DNA of 64,000 nt from UBA1952 sp965246855 (GCA_965246855.1 CBDFFP010000005.1:248001-312000); one strand, 5' to 3'. Positions 44,059 through 52,629 are shown, counted from the stretch's first letter. The notes: generated by a model not told the origin, from the sequence alone. Numbers and translations: made by a program.

Positions 44059-44283
44059 CTACCTAAAGTTCTTGAAGAGTTTATTCATCTCTTCTTCTAC
44101 TGCTTTTTGCCCCACATCTGCCACACCTTGTTCTGCAATCCGAGTAAGTGATGCTTTGAAGTCGTCGCAGCAACAAGTTATCTGCAAGCTATCACCTCTT
44201 ACCGCGACGGTGGGACGCTCATGATGCTCTGGACACGTCTTTGATTCCAGAAGCCGCTTAACTGGGTTCAAGTCAAGGTTCAT
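44059..44283 (-). CDS. Small Cys/His-containing hypothetical protein
   Basis: A 74-residue protein with CPEHHERPTVAV and ITCCCDDF, which together could bind a metal, and a C-terminal helix (KAVEEEMNKLFKNF). It has its own convincing terminator, which supports it being real. No family recognised. It is the first gene after the tRNA and lies between it and the plasmid-like block. Confidence 0.5.
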   Translation of the reverse strand: MNLDLNPVKRLLESKTCPEHHERPTVAVRGDSLQITCCCDDFKASLTRIAEQGVADVGQKAVEEEMNKLFKNFR

Positions 44284-44480
44284 AATAGATGAATTTTAAG
44301 TTCCCAAGCAAGGTAGGAGACTGAAGCGAAGAGCGAATGAAAGAATTGTTCGCAGAATTGGATGAATTATTAACGAACTGTTAATTCATTGGTAAGCTTG
44401 GGTCTATTTGATAAAAAATTCTTAATAAACCCATACTAATTACTGACTTCTCGGTAAATTGGTGGAAAACCTATCAACTT

Positions 44481-44981
44481 ATGGGATTCTTCAAGGAATT
44501 TAGGGACGAATGGCGCAGAAAACATCGGGAGCATCGGGAGCGTGGAGATGAACTGAGACAAAAGTTCAGGGAGGCATTTGGTATCAGTAGTTTATCAAAA
44601 GCTGCTCCACGTTCCGCTCTTATTACTCAGAAGAAGCCGATTGGTAGTTCCGAAACCATGTTACCAGTGAAATCTGAAACACCTCTTGTGCACGCGGAAG
44701 TTGCATTGTACCTGCAAAAGCAACAGGATTGCTACGAAATGCTTACGCAGTATCTCGCCTGGCAAGAAGAAAAAGAGCGCAGAGAGCTTTGGTTAGAAGG
44801 GGAGCGGGAGCGGTTCGCCTATGATTTGCAATGCCGCCGCATTGCGATGGAAAAAGAATGTCGGCTCTACGAACTGCAATTGCAGTATGACGATTTGAGC
44901 TATCAGCAACGGGGACAGATAGAGCAACTGAAAACAGAAATTGAACGGCTAAAACTGGAACTAGAACGCCGTTTATACTAA
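44481..44981 (+). CDS. Charged coiled-coil hypothetical protein
   Basis: A 166-residue protein beginning MGFFKEFRDEWRRKHREHRERGDELRQKFREAF, very rich in Arg, Lys and Glu. The second half (about 90-166) is a continuous predicted coiled coil (QQDCYEMLTQYLAWQEEKERRELWLE and onward). No signal peptide or membrane helix. It is followed by a similar gene 28 nt downstream; the two starts (MGFFKEF and MGLFSQW) look related. The family is unknown; scaffolding or DNA-organising roles are typical for such plasmid-borne proteins but cannot be claimed. Confidence 0.6.
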   Translation: MGFFKEFRDEWRRKHREHRERGDELRQKFREAFGISSLSKAAPRSALITQKKPIGSSETMLPVKSETPLVHAEVALYLQKQQDCYEMLTQYLAWQEEKERRELWLEGERERFAYDLQCRRIAMEKECRLYELQLQYDDLSYQQRGQIEQLKTEIERLKLELERRLY

Positions 44982-45009
44982 CCTTTTTCACCCTCAAAAC
45001 CACAACGCT

Positions 45010-45603
45010 ATGGGACTATTTTCTCAGTGGAAACACGAACAACAAAAGAAGGAAGCGGAGCGCAAAAGCGAACTCCAAATCATCAGCGCGAATGCACAGC
45101 AATACGCTGCTGAAAAGCAGAATGAAGTTGCTAGGCTACAAATAGAGCTGACAGAGCAGCAAATAGAAGTGGCCGATAAAGCAGCCGATTTGCGCCACAA
45201 GATTGCGCACAATAACACCAGCATCAGCGAGCGAGAGTTTGCGCTGGAGAAAGGCCGCGAAGAATTGGAACAAGGCAAAGCGCAGTTCCGTTTGCACCTG
45301 GATGAGCAACGACAAACAATGCAACTTAAAGAGCAGTCGTTTGAGTATGAGCAGGAGCGAGAGAACACAAAACTCAACAACGAATTTGCATTGCGCAAAG
45401 GGGAACTAGACCTGCGTAAGCAGCAACAAGAGAATCAGAATGTACAGGTACTTGTACACGAGGAAAATGAGCGCGAGCGGATACAGAATGAGCGAATGCG
45501 CATAGAAAATGAGCGAATGCGCATTCTGCAAGAAGGAAGACAGGGCCAACAGTCCTCGCACCCTAACAACGGCTTTTCCGGTGGGGTATTCGGGCAATAT
45601 TGA
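45010..45603 (+). CDS. Coiled-coil hypothetical protein
   Basis: A 197-residue protein that is almost one long coiled coil (about 8-165) with many Gln and Glu, then a Gly/Ser/Asn-rich tail (SSHPNNGFSGGVFGQY). An NERMRIENERMRI repeat lies near the end of the coil. It is paired with the preceding coiled-coil gene. It stops at TGA, 25 nt before a strong terminator, so here TGA appears to be a genuine stop codon. Confidence 0.6.
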   Translation: MGLFSQWKHEQQKKEAERKSELQIISANAQQYAAEKQNEVARLQIELTEQQIEVADKAADLRHKIAHNNTSISEREFALEKGREELEQGKAQFRLHLDEQRQTMQLKEQSFEYEQERENTKLNNEFALRKGELDLRKQQQENQNVQVLVHEENERERIQNERMRIENERMRILQEGRQGQQSSHPNNGFSGGVFGQY

Positions 45604-45628
45604 CCGTCATTTTCAACAGTAGTATTTG

Positions 45629-45660
45629 AGCCAGTAGTCTGTTAGACTGCTGGCTTTTTC
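45629..45660 (+). terminator. Terminator after the coiled-coil pair
   Basis: Twelve-bp stem AGCCAGTAGTCT / AGACTGCTGGCT with a GTT loop and T-rich tail, also useful for the convergent replication-relaxation gene. Confidence 0.8.
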
Positions 45661-45662
45661 TT

Positions 45663-46538
45663 TTACAACATTGCAAGTTGAAACGGCGTTCCTTCCATGT
45701 TTTGCCAGCCGTTATCAAAGTCCGTCCACACGTTTTCGGCTACCTGAAACAGAAACGCCTGTTTCATCCAATCAGGTTGAAAAAAGGAATCTTCAACCAT
45801 CCTCTTTTTGACAAGGCGCAACATGTTTTCTGTTTCCAGTGTAACCAACACACGGGGGCTTTTAACAAGCGCGTATTGGGCTTTGTAGCGGTTGGTAATA
45901 AGACCCTTTCCGATAGCTTGGGAAAGGCGTTTCAGCTGCTCTACAATGCGGCTTACATCCACGCCGTTATGCACTTCCAAACAAGCGAAAAACTGCTTCC
46001 CAGCTTCTCTTTGCGCCGCAAAAATTGCATCTGGTTCTATAAAGCTGTCGTCCTCAAAAGTTATTCTGGTAAGGCTTCTAAGTGGGTTATCTTGCTTAGC
46101 TGTTTTGGCACTGCCTATTTTATGAAAGTAGGTCTGAAAGAACATCACTTCATAGCCCAACTGCCTTACCCAAAGCTCAAAGGATATTTGGGTGTTCACG
46201 GTGGAAATGCGGTGCATGTAGTCATTGCGGAACATGCCGCCAATATCCTTTGGGTAGTGAATGCTTTCCATGCTCATGTCCCCACTGTTTTCGGCTAGCA
46301 ATCTTGCCCCTTTGGGCAATAGGTAATTGATGTTTTCTGCCCTGCCCGCACCACCGCTTTTGTACACGCCGCCATATTGAGACACGCCTATATAGCCTTC
46401 TTCTCTTAGCTTTTTCAAACGAATACTGACGTAAGATTTTGAGCCAATGCTAAGCCTGACCAACTGGCCTGCGGTCATGTATTTGTAGTGTGCAAGACAC
46501 CGCAAAATCTTTTCTTCCAGTTCTGTTATTAGTCGCAT
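45663..46538 (-). CDS. Replication-relaxation-like winged-helix protein
   Basis: A 291-residue protein starting with a winged helix (about 5-60: ILRCLAHYKYMTAGQLVRL ... VSIRLKKLREEGYI). The rest fits the replication-relaxation family seen on plasmids and conjugative elements next to coupling ATPases, with an alpha/beta core (FIEPDAIFAAQREAGKQFFACLEVHNGVDVSRIVEQL) that resembles a nuclease-like fold. In this position it may help relaxasome formation; that is inferred from context. It follows the coupling-protein gene by 12 nt on the same strand. Confidence 0.6.
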   Translation of the reverse strand: MRLITELEEKILRCLAHYKYMTAGQLVRLSIGSKSYVSIRLKKLREEGYIGVSQYGGVYKSGGAGRAENINYLLPKGARLLAENSGDMSMESIHYPKDIGGMFRNDYMHRISTVNTQISFELWVRQLGYEVMFFQTYFHKIGSAKTAKQDNPLRSLTRITFEDDSFIEPDAIFAAQREAGKQFFACLEVHNGVDVSRIVEQLKRLSQAIGKGLITNRYKAQYALVKSPRVLVTLETENMLRLVKKRMVEDSFFQPDWMKQAFLFQVAENVWTDFDNGWQNMEGTPFQLAML

Positions 46539-46550
46539 CCTGTGTTTTGT

Positions 46551-48342
46551 TTAGAAAGGATAAAGCGGTGTTTCATCCGGCTTATCGGTATCGTCTTTGG
46601 CTTTGCGTTTCGGCTGTGCTGAGTGTTTTTTGTTGTATGCCGTTTGCGGCGTTCCTGGCGTGCTTGCTGACCGCATTTTCTCTTGCTGCGCCCTTTCCTC
46701 TATCGCCTTGTTTACAGGCACGTAATAGGCTTGTAATTGCCCTTGCGCTACTTGTTGCCACTGTTCTTCGGACATGGCGTTTTTACCGTCCGTTAGTCCG
46801 TCCCAACCTTTTAGACGAAAGGCTTTGTTGTGCCCGATTTTGACGTAGTAATAGAATCTTGGCAACTGCAATAGCTCTTCTATATCCACGCCAAATTCGG
46901 CTGCCAGTGCTTTATAATTACCCATGCTGCTTCTGGCAAGAACTTTCACGTTGGTATTGCCTAACAGCACGTCTTTAAAATCCTTTTCCGAAATGCCTTG
47001 TCCTACTATCTGCTGCGCAAGCGTCAGAAAAAGTTTGTTAGACCTCGCTTCCGCAAGTACTTCTTTGATAGACTGCGTAACGTAGTTGTGGAATTCGTCA
47101 ATGTACAGATGAATAGGGGTTTTGCGCTCTGGCGGCAGACCACCCCTCTGCATCGCAACCACCTGAATTAAAGAGACAATCAACTTGCCGAAATGAGCCG
47201 AAACCTGACTGCCCATTTTCCCTTTATCAAGGTTGAAGACAAGACACTTCTTTTGGTCTATCAGTTTTCTTAGGTCAATCGTACTCTTGCCTGATGTAAG
47301 CCCTGAAAAGACCTGTGATTTCAGCAGATTGCGGGTACGCCATTCTATTCCCTTCCTTGTTTCTGCCGCGATGTTTGGAAAGTTGTGCGTGAAAAATAGA
47401 CGTACCGCAGCATTGGGGCTTTCGCGGCCCAATGCCACTAAATCAGCGTTTAGATTATCGTCCATAAAGCGCATCAAGTCCCAAAAATCTGCATCGCCTT
47501 TGCGAATGAGCGTTTCTATGCACGGGCCAAGCACAGATTTCATTTGCCCGGTAAAGCCACTGTCTATTTCGGAAAAAATGGTGTCCAGCGTTCTTTCCAG
47601 TTCCTGCGTGGTGAGGCGCACTAAAGTCTCATGTGCCTCCTTGCTGTGAGGGGGTAATTGCAAAGGGTTAAGCACTGGCGTTTCTCCTTCAAAATCAAAT
47701 GGGCTGAAATAGGCCAACTTATCTTTTCTGTTCGCCAGCGTGTGGTCTAAGAAGCGGGAAATATCACGGCTTAAATCGCCTTTCGGGTCAAGCACAATGA
47801 TAGCCGCTTTGTTCTTCCTGATGTTCTCCCACACCAATGTTTTTAGGAGTTCACTTTTACCGGAGCCGGTAGCACCAACAATGTAGGTATGTTTTTCAAG
47901 CTCGCTGAGTGGTACGCCTGGTTGAAATACCCTGAAAAAAAAATGACCACATCTGCGGGTGGATAGTTGCCATCAGACGGAAATAGTTGTCGCGGCTTCG
48001 CGGATAGCTTCTTTGAAAAGCACGTAGCTGTTGCTCATTGTCTATCGCTAACAGTCTAAATACAGGCTCTCTCCACTGTTCTTTCTTGGGCGGGTTGTAC
48101 AAGGATTCATACTCTGCATAGGTGCAAAAGCGATTTGATAACAAGGGCTTCGGATTTGAAACATTACGGAACACGGCGCGGTCAAAACCGGCTGTCCAAT
48201 CTTGTAGGAGCATATCCACAAAGTCCGCCGTTTCGCCCATTCGGGTAAACCCAACAGCTAAGGCATCCTGCGAATCGGCAGAGATACAGCCAATCATTTG
48301 CAGGTACTTGTGGTCGTATGCGCTTGTAAAGCCGTCTTTCAT
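46551..48342 (-). CDS. VirD4/TraD-like coupling ATPase, one frameshift
   Basis: Two adjoining frames together encode about 596 residues. The downstream frame, before its first start codon, already contains the Walker A motif GATGSGKSELLK; it continues with VLDPKGDLSRDI (Walker B side), HLYIDEFHNYV and TLAQQIVGQG, as in type IV coupling proteins and FtsK/TraG-like ATPases. The upstream frame (47896-48342) supplies the N-terminal domain. They are joined only if one base is removed from a run of nine A at 47935-47943. This could be a sequencing error, slippage or real decay. Such ATPases hand relaxase-bound DNA to the conjugation channel or act in mobilisation. Confidence 0.7.
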
Positions 48343-48963
48343 TCGTGGTATTTTTGTACCACAATTTATAGAGAAATTTCTGGCGAAATCAATAGTTCGG
48401 TATTTTTCTCTTGAAACGCAATACTGGCGCGGCTTTTGGCGGAATCTTACTTTTCAAATCTCATGACTTAGCCCATCACTTTGACTCTCTCAGAAAGTCT
48501 TTTGCAAAAGCAAAACGTGAGTTTAATGATTAGGGTGCAAGCCTGCTATTTTGATTCCTGTTTTTTCGTAGTATCAAGTTCCCGCTCTGTGAATGTTTGT
48601 TGAGAAAATCCTCTTGTTAATTTCAATCTGTAGTGCTTCTTCTGGTTACGCCTGTGGTAAGGAAAGGGCGTACAGGTGTTGCTTGTTGAATTGATTTGGT
48701 TGCTTTCTTTTTCTCCCCCTCTTGTTTCAGTAACTCTTATACCCTGTGTGATACAGGAATCAAAATACCCGTCCTGCTTTAAAAAGGTTTTCTGTTTCGC
48801 CTTGCTGCAATCATTCTAACGCTCTCAAAGAGATGGGAAGTAATCGTAGGGTTCTGTTCTTGAAATAGATTTGAGTAAAAGGCTGTATTGGTGATTGCTA
48901 AAAATGTTAGGCTTGTTTTCTTGTTTCTTTTCTGTGTAATCAGGAGTACAAATACTTCTGACT
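48343..48963. other. Gene-poor stretch upstream of the coupling-protein gene
   Basis: About 620 bp. A frame contiguous with the coupling protein runs upstream to about 48525 but passes two TGA codons (48454-48456 and 48490-48492). Two exact 15-bp inverted copies of TATTTTGATTCCTGT lie at 48547-48561 and 48753-48767. A roughly 94-codon minus-strand frame between them has no ATG. The place, next to mobilisation genes, would suit an origin of transfer, but no nic site is recognised. Confidence 0.4.
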
Positions 48964-49230
48964 ATGACGACACAACACGAGGGGAAAATGAATCAGCTTT
49001 CTCTTTTAGAGAAAGAGTTTAACCTGCTCGCCGCAGATGCAGATGCTTATTACAAGAGGCAAGAGCATTTGCTGGCTGACCTCAAACGAAGGGTGCGCGA
49101 GGGAGAAATTTCGGACGATGAGCTTACTAAAGCTCTAGAGCAATCTAAACAAGATGGAATAGCATGGCAAGCGGAATATCAACAGCGCACGTCAGCCTTT
49201 GATAAAAAGTTCGCAGCGCTTGGCGTATAG
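48964..49230 (+). CDS. Small helical hypothetical protein
   Basis: An 88-residue, highly charged, fully helical protein (MTTQHEGKMNQLSLLEKEFN ... LADLKRRVREGEISDDELTKAL). No family recognised. It ends in TAG and converges on the 49332-49628 gene with a hairpin between them. Confidence 0.5.
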   Translation: MTTQHEGKMNQLSLLEKEFNLLAADADAYYKRQEHLLADLKRRVREGEISDDELTKALEQSKQDGIAWQAEYQQRTSAFDKKFAALGV

Positions 49231-49266
49231 CTCCTACATCGCTTCGCCTCTTGTAAGAAAAATGAA

Positions 49267-49297
49267 AAAGCTGCCGGAGTACCGTGCAGCTTTCTTT
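49267..49297. terminator. Hairpin between two convergent genes
   Basis: AAAGCTGC / GCAGCTTT arms with an inner CGG / CCG pair, then a T-rich stretch. Confidence 0.6.
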
Positions 49298-49331
49298 TGG
49301 TGTAACAGTGCTGATTTGCAGCCTGCCTCTC

Positions 49332-49628
49332 TCAATACTCACTTGCCCAAAGAAGAACGCAATAATTGTCTTCTTCGCTGAATTCACCACTCTCAATCAT
49401 AGGCTTGCTGAGTTGGTCTATCAAGAAGAGTTTGCGGCCTTTCTCGTCTGTAAAGACCTGTAAATAGTCAGCGCCGTTGTTCTGCTTGACCCAGTCTTGT
49501 ACTACTTGAAATATGGATAGAATCTCAACGGCGCTGAGTGCAATTGCTACTCCTGCTGTTACATAAAGGTGGCCGGAAAAGAAGTATTTGCCTTTACATT
49601 CTTCCGGCTGTCGTGTCCACTTTGTCAT
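49332..49628 (-). CDS. Hypothetical small plasmid-type protein
   Basis: A 98-residue protein with a mixed alpha/beta profile (HLYVTAGVAIALSAVEILSIFQVVQDWV ... LQVFTDEKGRKLFLIDQL) ending NYCVLLWASEY. This closing strand resembles those of several small DUF families on mobile elements, suggesting the natural C-terminus is complete. It stops at TGA, and reading past that TGA would run through the hairpin and into the antisense of the next gene, so TGA is a true stop here. No function known. Confidence 0.55.
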   Translation of the reverse strand: MTKWTRQPEECKGKYFFSGHLYVTAGVAIALSAVEILSIFQVVQDWVKQNNGADYLQVFTDEKGRKLFLIDQLSKPMIESGEFSEEDNYCVLLWASEY

Positions 49629-49663
49629 AGGTATTGTTGTGTTTTTGGAACAATAGCCTATTG

Positions 49664-49694
49664 AAAAACGGCTGCGTTTGCAACCGTTTTTTTT
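49664..49694 (-). terminator. Terminator of the hicBA pair
   Basis: AAAACGG / CCGTTTT arms; the minus strand runs into a T-rich tail just after the hicA stop. Confidence 0.55.
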
Positions 49695-49698
49695 CTTT

Positions 49699-49941
49699 TT
49701 ATCTCTGCTTACCTGATGCTTTCAGAAAGTCTGCTTCACTGATACCTGCTTGCTCTAAAACTGCTCTTAGTGTCCCTTCTTTCATTGGCTTACCTGCATG
49801 GAAGGCAAGTGTAAACTCTACATCACTTGCTGGGTAGTATCGTTGCTCGTGCGAACCACTGCCTTGCCTTTTCAGAACGCAGCCGAATCCTCTTAGGATG
49901 CTAACCACCTCTTTTCTTGTGAATGAATTTCGCGTTCCCAT
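49699..49941 (-). CDS. hicA: HicA-like mRNA interferase toxin
   Basis: An 80-residue protein from ATG 49941 with the HicA (YcfA) fold: FTRKEVVSILRGFGCVLKRQGSGSHEQRYY, containing the catalytic His in GSH, then FTLAFHAGKPMKEGTLRAVLEQAGISEADF. HicA toxins cut mRNA and are neutralised by HicB. The start ATG overlaps the stop of the upstream HicB-like frame by one base, the usual coupling for such pairs, although here the antitoxin gene comes first. The gene itself is intact. Confidence 0.8.
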   Translation of the reverse strand: MGTRNSFTRKEVVSILRGFGCVLKRQGSGSHEQRYYPASDVEFTLAFHAGKPMKEGTLRAVLEQAGISEADFLKASGKQR

Positions 49942-50183
49942 TATGCGGCTTGAAGTGTAAAGCGCATGTGCTTTCTTAGAAGGCTTTCCTTTTTCTTCTC
50001 CGCTTCTATTTGCTCTCTTACTTCCAAAAAATCCCTCAGCACAGACGGTGCTAATTCTTTGACTTGCTCTACTGTTTCTCCTTCTACCAAAAATCACCTA
50101 ATCCCCTCAATCCTACCCAGGTAGTACGTTTCTTCGTTTTCGTTCATTTCGCGTATAAGTAGCTCGTACTGCTTGTTTTCCAT
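49941..50183 (-). CDS. hicB: HicB-like antitoxin frame interrupted by one TGA
   Basis: The frame encodes 80 codons (ATG 50183; another in-frame ATG at 50192). It reads MENKQYELLIRE...YYLGRIEGIR, then TGA at 50094-50096 (codon 30), then FLVEGETVEQVKELAPSVL and a helical tail ending in a TAA that overlaps the hicA start. The pattern matches the HicB N-terminal domain, in which the residue at the TGA position is the conserved Gly of a motif like ELPGCVAQGET. Either a single GGA-to-TGA change has killed the antitoxin, or TGA is read as an amino acid. An intact toxin beside a dead antitoxin would be unusual. Confidence 0.65.
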
Positions 50184-50248
50184 TGTCGACATTGGTGGTT
50201 AAAACTGCTTTTAGCATAACTAAAACTCGCGTAAATGCAAGTGAAAAG

Positions 50249-51568
50249 CTACTTCAACTCTGCTTGTTTTTCCACTTCTATGTGGTGGTGAAAGGCTACG
50301 AAATGCTCTAAGCTGTGCAGGCGTTCCGGTAAGAGCTTCTTCGCAAGAAAATTGTTTCGCTGCCCTTGCAAAAAGGGGTTTTTTAGCCCGTTCTGTGCAT
50401 ACAGTTTTTGAAAGAAAGGGTTGCCCTCCCCCTCTAATAAAAAGGCTGCAAGTAGTGCTTCCTGCTCTGCATCCGCAAGGGTATTCATAGCGGCCTCTAT
50501 CGCTTCTTTCCTTTCCCTATCAAACTGGTCTTTTGCCTGCTGCATCCAGAGCTGCTCTTGCTCTTTACGGTGTTGCTCCTCTTCTTTTTGCTTTGTTTCT
50601 TCTTCCTGACCGCGTCTGTATTCTGATTCTACCGGCCTAAAATCTGTCTTTAGTGCGCTCAATAAATACGCCGGTACGTTCTGAATGTCTTTCTTCTTTA
50701 GCTGCTCCTCTACAATGGCAATGTTTGCAAGTAAATACTGCTCATCGTGCTTCTTTAAAAGCTCGTCAATTTTAGAGGGGCTTACTCAATAGTAGCTGAG
50801 CTTCTCCTGTATCGCTCCGCGTAAATTTCCTCACGGTGAGAACTGGTCTTTCGGCTGCATTTTGAAAGCTATCGTTGTCTCGTTCCTGCCGTATTTGATT
50901 AGCTCGTAGGTCGCCACGATGTCCGTCTTTTCGTTTATCTCCTGAACGGCATTGTCCAGGACTCTTTTCCTGAGCATGGTTGCATTGGTGTACTGCGTTG
51001 CTCCAATGCCCATCAGCTTCTTAAAGTCGCGCACATCGCAGCGTAGTTTTCACAGGTTGATGTAGTCTTTGAGCAACTCGTACAAGGCAATACTGTGTTT
51101 GCTTTGCAGTCCCCTCACGATCATCAAGTCCAGCTTCACGTACATGTTCGGCTTGCGGATGGCTTCCAAAATAGCCGTCGGAAACTCAAAGGAAATCGTG
51201 GTTGCAGTACCTACCCTTTCCTTTATCCCGACATCGGACATGAAGCTAAGCAGCCTTCGTTCTTGGCTATCGTCTTTGTGCAAAATGTTGAACTCAAATT
51301 TAAGTCCGTGAAGCTCTCTAAGAGCTTTTTTCAAGTCGGTATTGTCGTTCTCCTTTATGCCGGTTAGGCGTTTTAGAATACCGATAGTGCAGGTAAAAAT
51401 TCTGGTGTCCGGTTCTCTTTTCAGTTGGTCTTTGGCAATCCAAATCAGCGCGTTCATCGCCTTGCGCTCCTGCATGGTGGTAACATTCCCCATCTGCACA
51501 ATGGAGCTATGCTTTTTGATTTCAAACTTGGGTTGTAAAGCGAGAAACAGCCAATCTTGTGCGGGCAT
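50249..51568 (-). CDS. Rep_3-type plasmid replication initiator with three in-frame TGA codons
   Basis: One frame of 439 codons runs from ATG 51568 to TAG at 50249, interrupted only by TGA at codons 173 (51050-51052), 246 (50831-50833) and 261 (50786-50788). Before and after each TGA the product is a coherent Rep_3 initiator: two winged-helix domains (KKHSSIVQMG ... ERKAMNALIWIAKDQLK; SIALYELLKDYINL-TGA-KLRCDVRDFKKLMGI; DNAVQEINEKTDI), then a C-terminal region (LSYY-TGA-VSPSKIDELLKKHDEQYLLANI) and a Glu/Gln-rich tail. Relatives carry Gly in the YG(V/I)S position and often at the first site. No TAA, TAG or frameshift occurs. Iterons lie about 70 bp upstream. Rep_3 proteins bind iterons and start plasmid replication. 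Confidence 0.75.
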
Positions 51569-51640
51569 TCACTGCGTGGCGTAAGTGGATAAAGTCGGCC
51601 ATAGCATAACTAACACAACACCTAAGTCAAGTTAAGTTTA

Positions 51641-51801
51641 GCACTACGGTTTTTGTTAGTCATTTTGTACAAGTCCAGTTGCGAAGCGTGTTTCCGGCAC
51701 TACGGTTTTTGTTAGCAGCACTACGGTTTTTGTTCGTTTTCAGTACGGAAAATGTTAGTTTCTCTACGGAATTTGTTAGTTGGCACTACGGTTTTTGTTA
51801 G
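51641..51801. repeat. Iteron array, probable plasmid replication origin
   Basis: Six direct repeats of a 19-bp unit with core CTACGGTTTTTGTTAG start at 51641, 51697, 51718, 51740, 51761 and 51783. Four are near identical (GCACTACGGTTTTTGTTAG) and two are degenerate. From the second on they are spaced 21 or 22 bp apart, so they face the same side of the helix. They lie just upstream of the Rep_3 gene, the standard layout of an iteron-controlled origin. Confidence 0.88.
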
Positions 51802-51873
51802 CTTTTTCCAACACAAAGCCTTTGTGAGAGCGGATTTTATCTTGCTAAACACTTAAACTATTAAACAGAGTAA

Positions 51874-51891
51874 ACAACAACGCTGTTGTTT
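51874..51891 (-). terminator. Hairpin at the 3' end of the HTH/coiled-coil gene
   Basis: AACAACA / TGTTGTT arms directly after the minus-strand stop codon at 51892; weakly followed by T-rich sequence. Confidence 0.4.
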
Positions 51892-52548
51892 TTACTTTTT
51901 CCGTAGAAGCAGGATGTAAGGATAGAGGAGTGAGCCGACAGCAACCAGAAGCGCAATACACAGGCCAATAAACAGGTAGAGCTTTTGCCCTAACCTCATG
52001 CGCTGCTGCGCAAAGGTTTCTGCCTTATTGCGCAACTCTTTTTGCAGGTCATCGTGCTTCGCAATCCGTTCTCTTTTCTCGTTCCTTTCTTCAATCGCCA
52101 GCAGCGAAAATTCTTTCACTTGCTCTTGCAACACAAGGTTGTATTTCTCGGTATTGACTTTTTCAGCAGAAATGGTTTGAACCTGCGTTTGTAAATTTTG
52201 AATCGTCTCTTCAAGGTTTCAAAATGCGGGTGCTAACTCATTGTTTGCAGGGGGATGGGTAGTTCATTTTGAAGCGTCTTTGTAAGATTGAACTTCGTTT
52301 GAAGCACTCTTTTCAATTCCTTCAAAATCCTTTCAAAAGCCTTGCTGGTGGCTATTCTGAATGTTATCGGCTGTTTCATTTTGAAGGTCTTTTGTAAAGC
52401 ACCTTTCAAAATCTTCAAGATTTACAAACCTCTTTCAAAACTCCTTCTTGATGCGGATTTGCGAAGGGTATTTTGAGAGGTAATTGTACACCGTTTTCAA
52501 AGAAATCTTGAACTGGTCGGCAATTTGTGCAGGCAATGTGTAGGGCAT
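51892..52548 (-). CDS. Plasmid-type HTH/coiled-coil membrane protein with four in-frame TGA codons
   Basis: One 218-codon frame from ATG 52548 to TAA, containing TGA at codons 38 (52435-52437), 72 (52333-52335), 95 (52264-52266) and 110 (52219-52221) and no TAA or TAG. The N-terminus is a helix-turn-helix (YTLPAQIADQFKISLKTVYNYLSKYPSQIRI, then KKEF-TGA-KRFVNLEDF). A Gln/Asn/Glu-rich segment and a coiled coil (about 111-185) follow, then one membrane helix (LYLFIGLCIALLVAVGSLLYPYILLL). The order HTH-coil recalls KfrA-like plasmid proteins; the membrane helix is extra. Conventional annotation would keep only the last 80 residues as a gene. Confidence 0.6.
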
Positions 52549-52629
52549 TTTCAAAGTTTACAAACGTTACAAAGGGTAGGCTTAAACATGCTTTTAGTAT
52601 GGAAAAGGGGAGGAATTGCAAGCGCGTAT

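Noticed and set aside
48541..48850. A 94-codon minus-strand frame, and an overlapping frame that opens if TGA is sense
   Set aside because: Neither has a convincing start codon or family match. Two overlapping frames both looking protein-like shows how weak this evidence is in AT-moderate DNA, so neither was annotated as a gene.
50249..51568. Selenocysteine at the Rep TGA codons
   Set aside because: Three sites in a replication initiator, at Gly-type positions, with no SECIS-like context; Sec proteins are redox enzymes.
51641..51801. CRISPR-like interpretation of the iterons
   Set aside because: Units abut with 2-3 nt gaps and there are no spacers; position beside a Rep_3 gene fits iterons.
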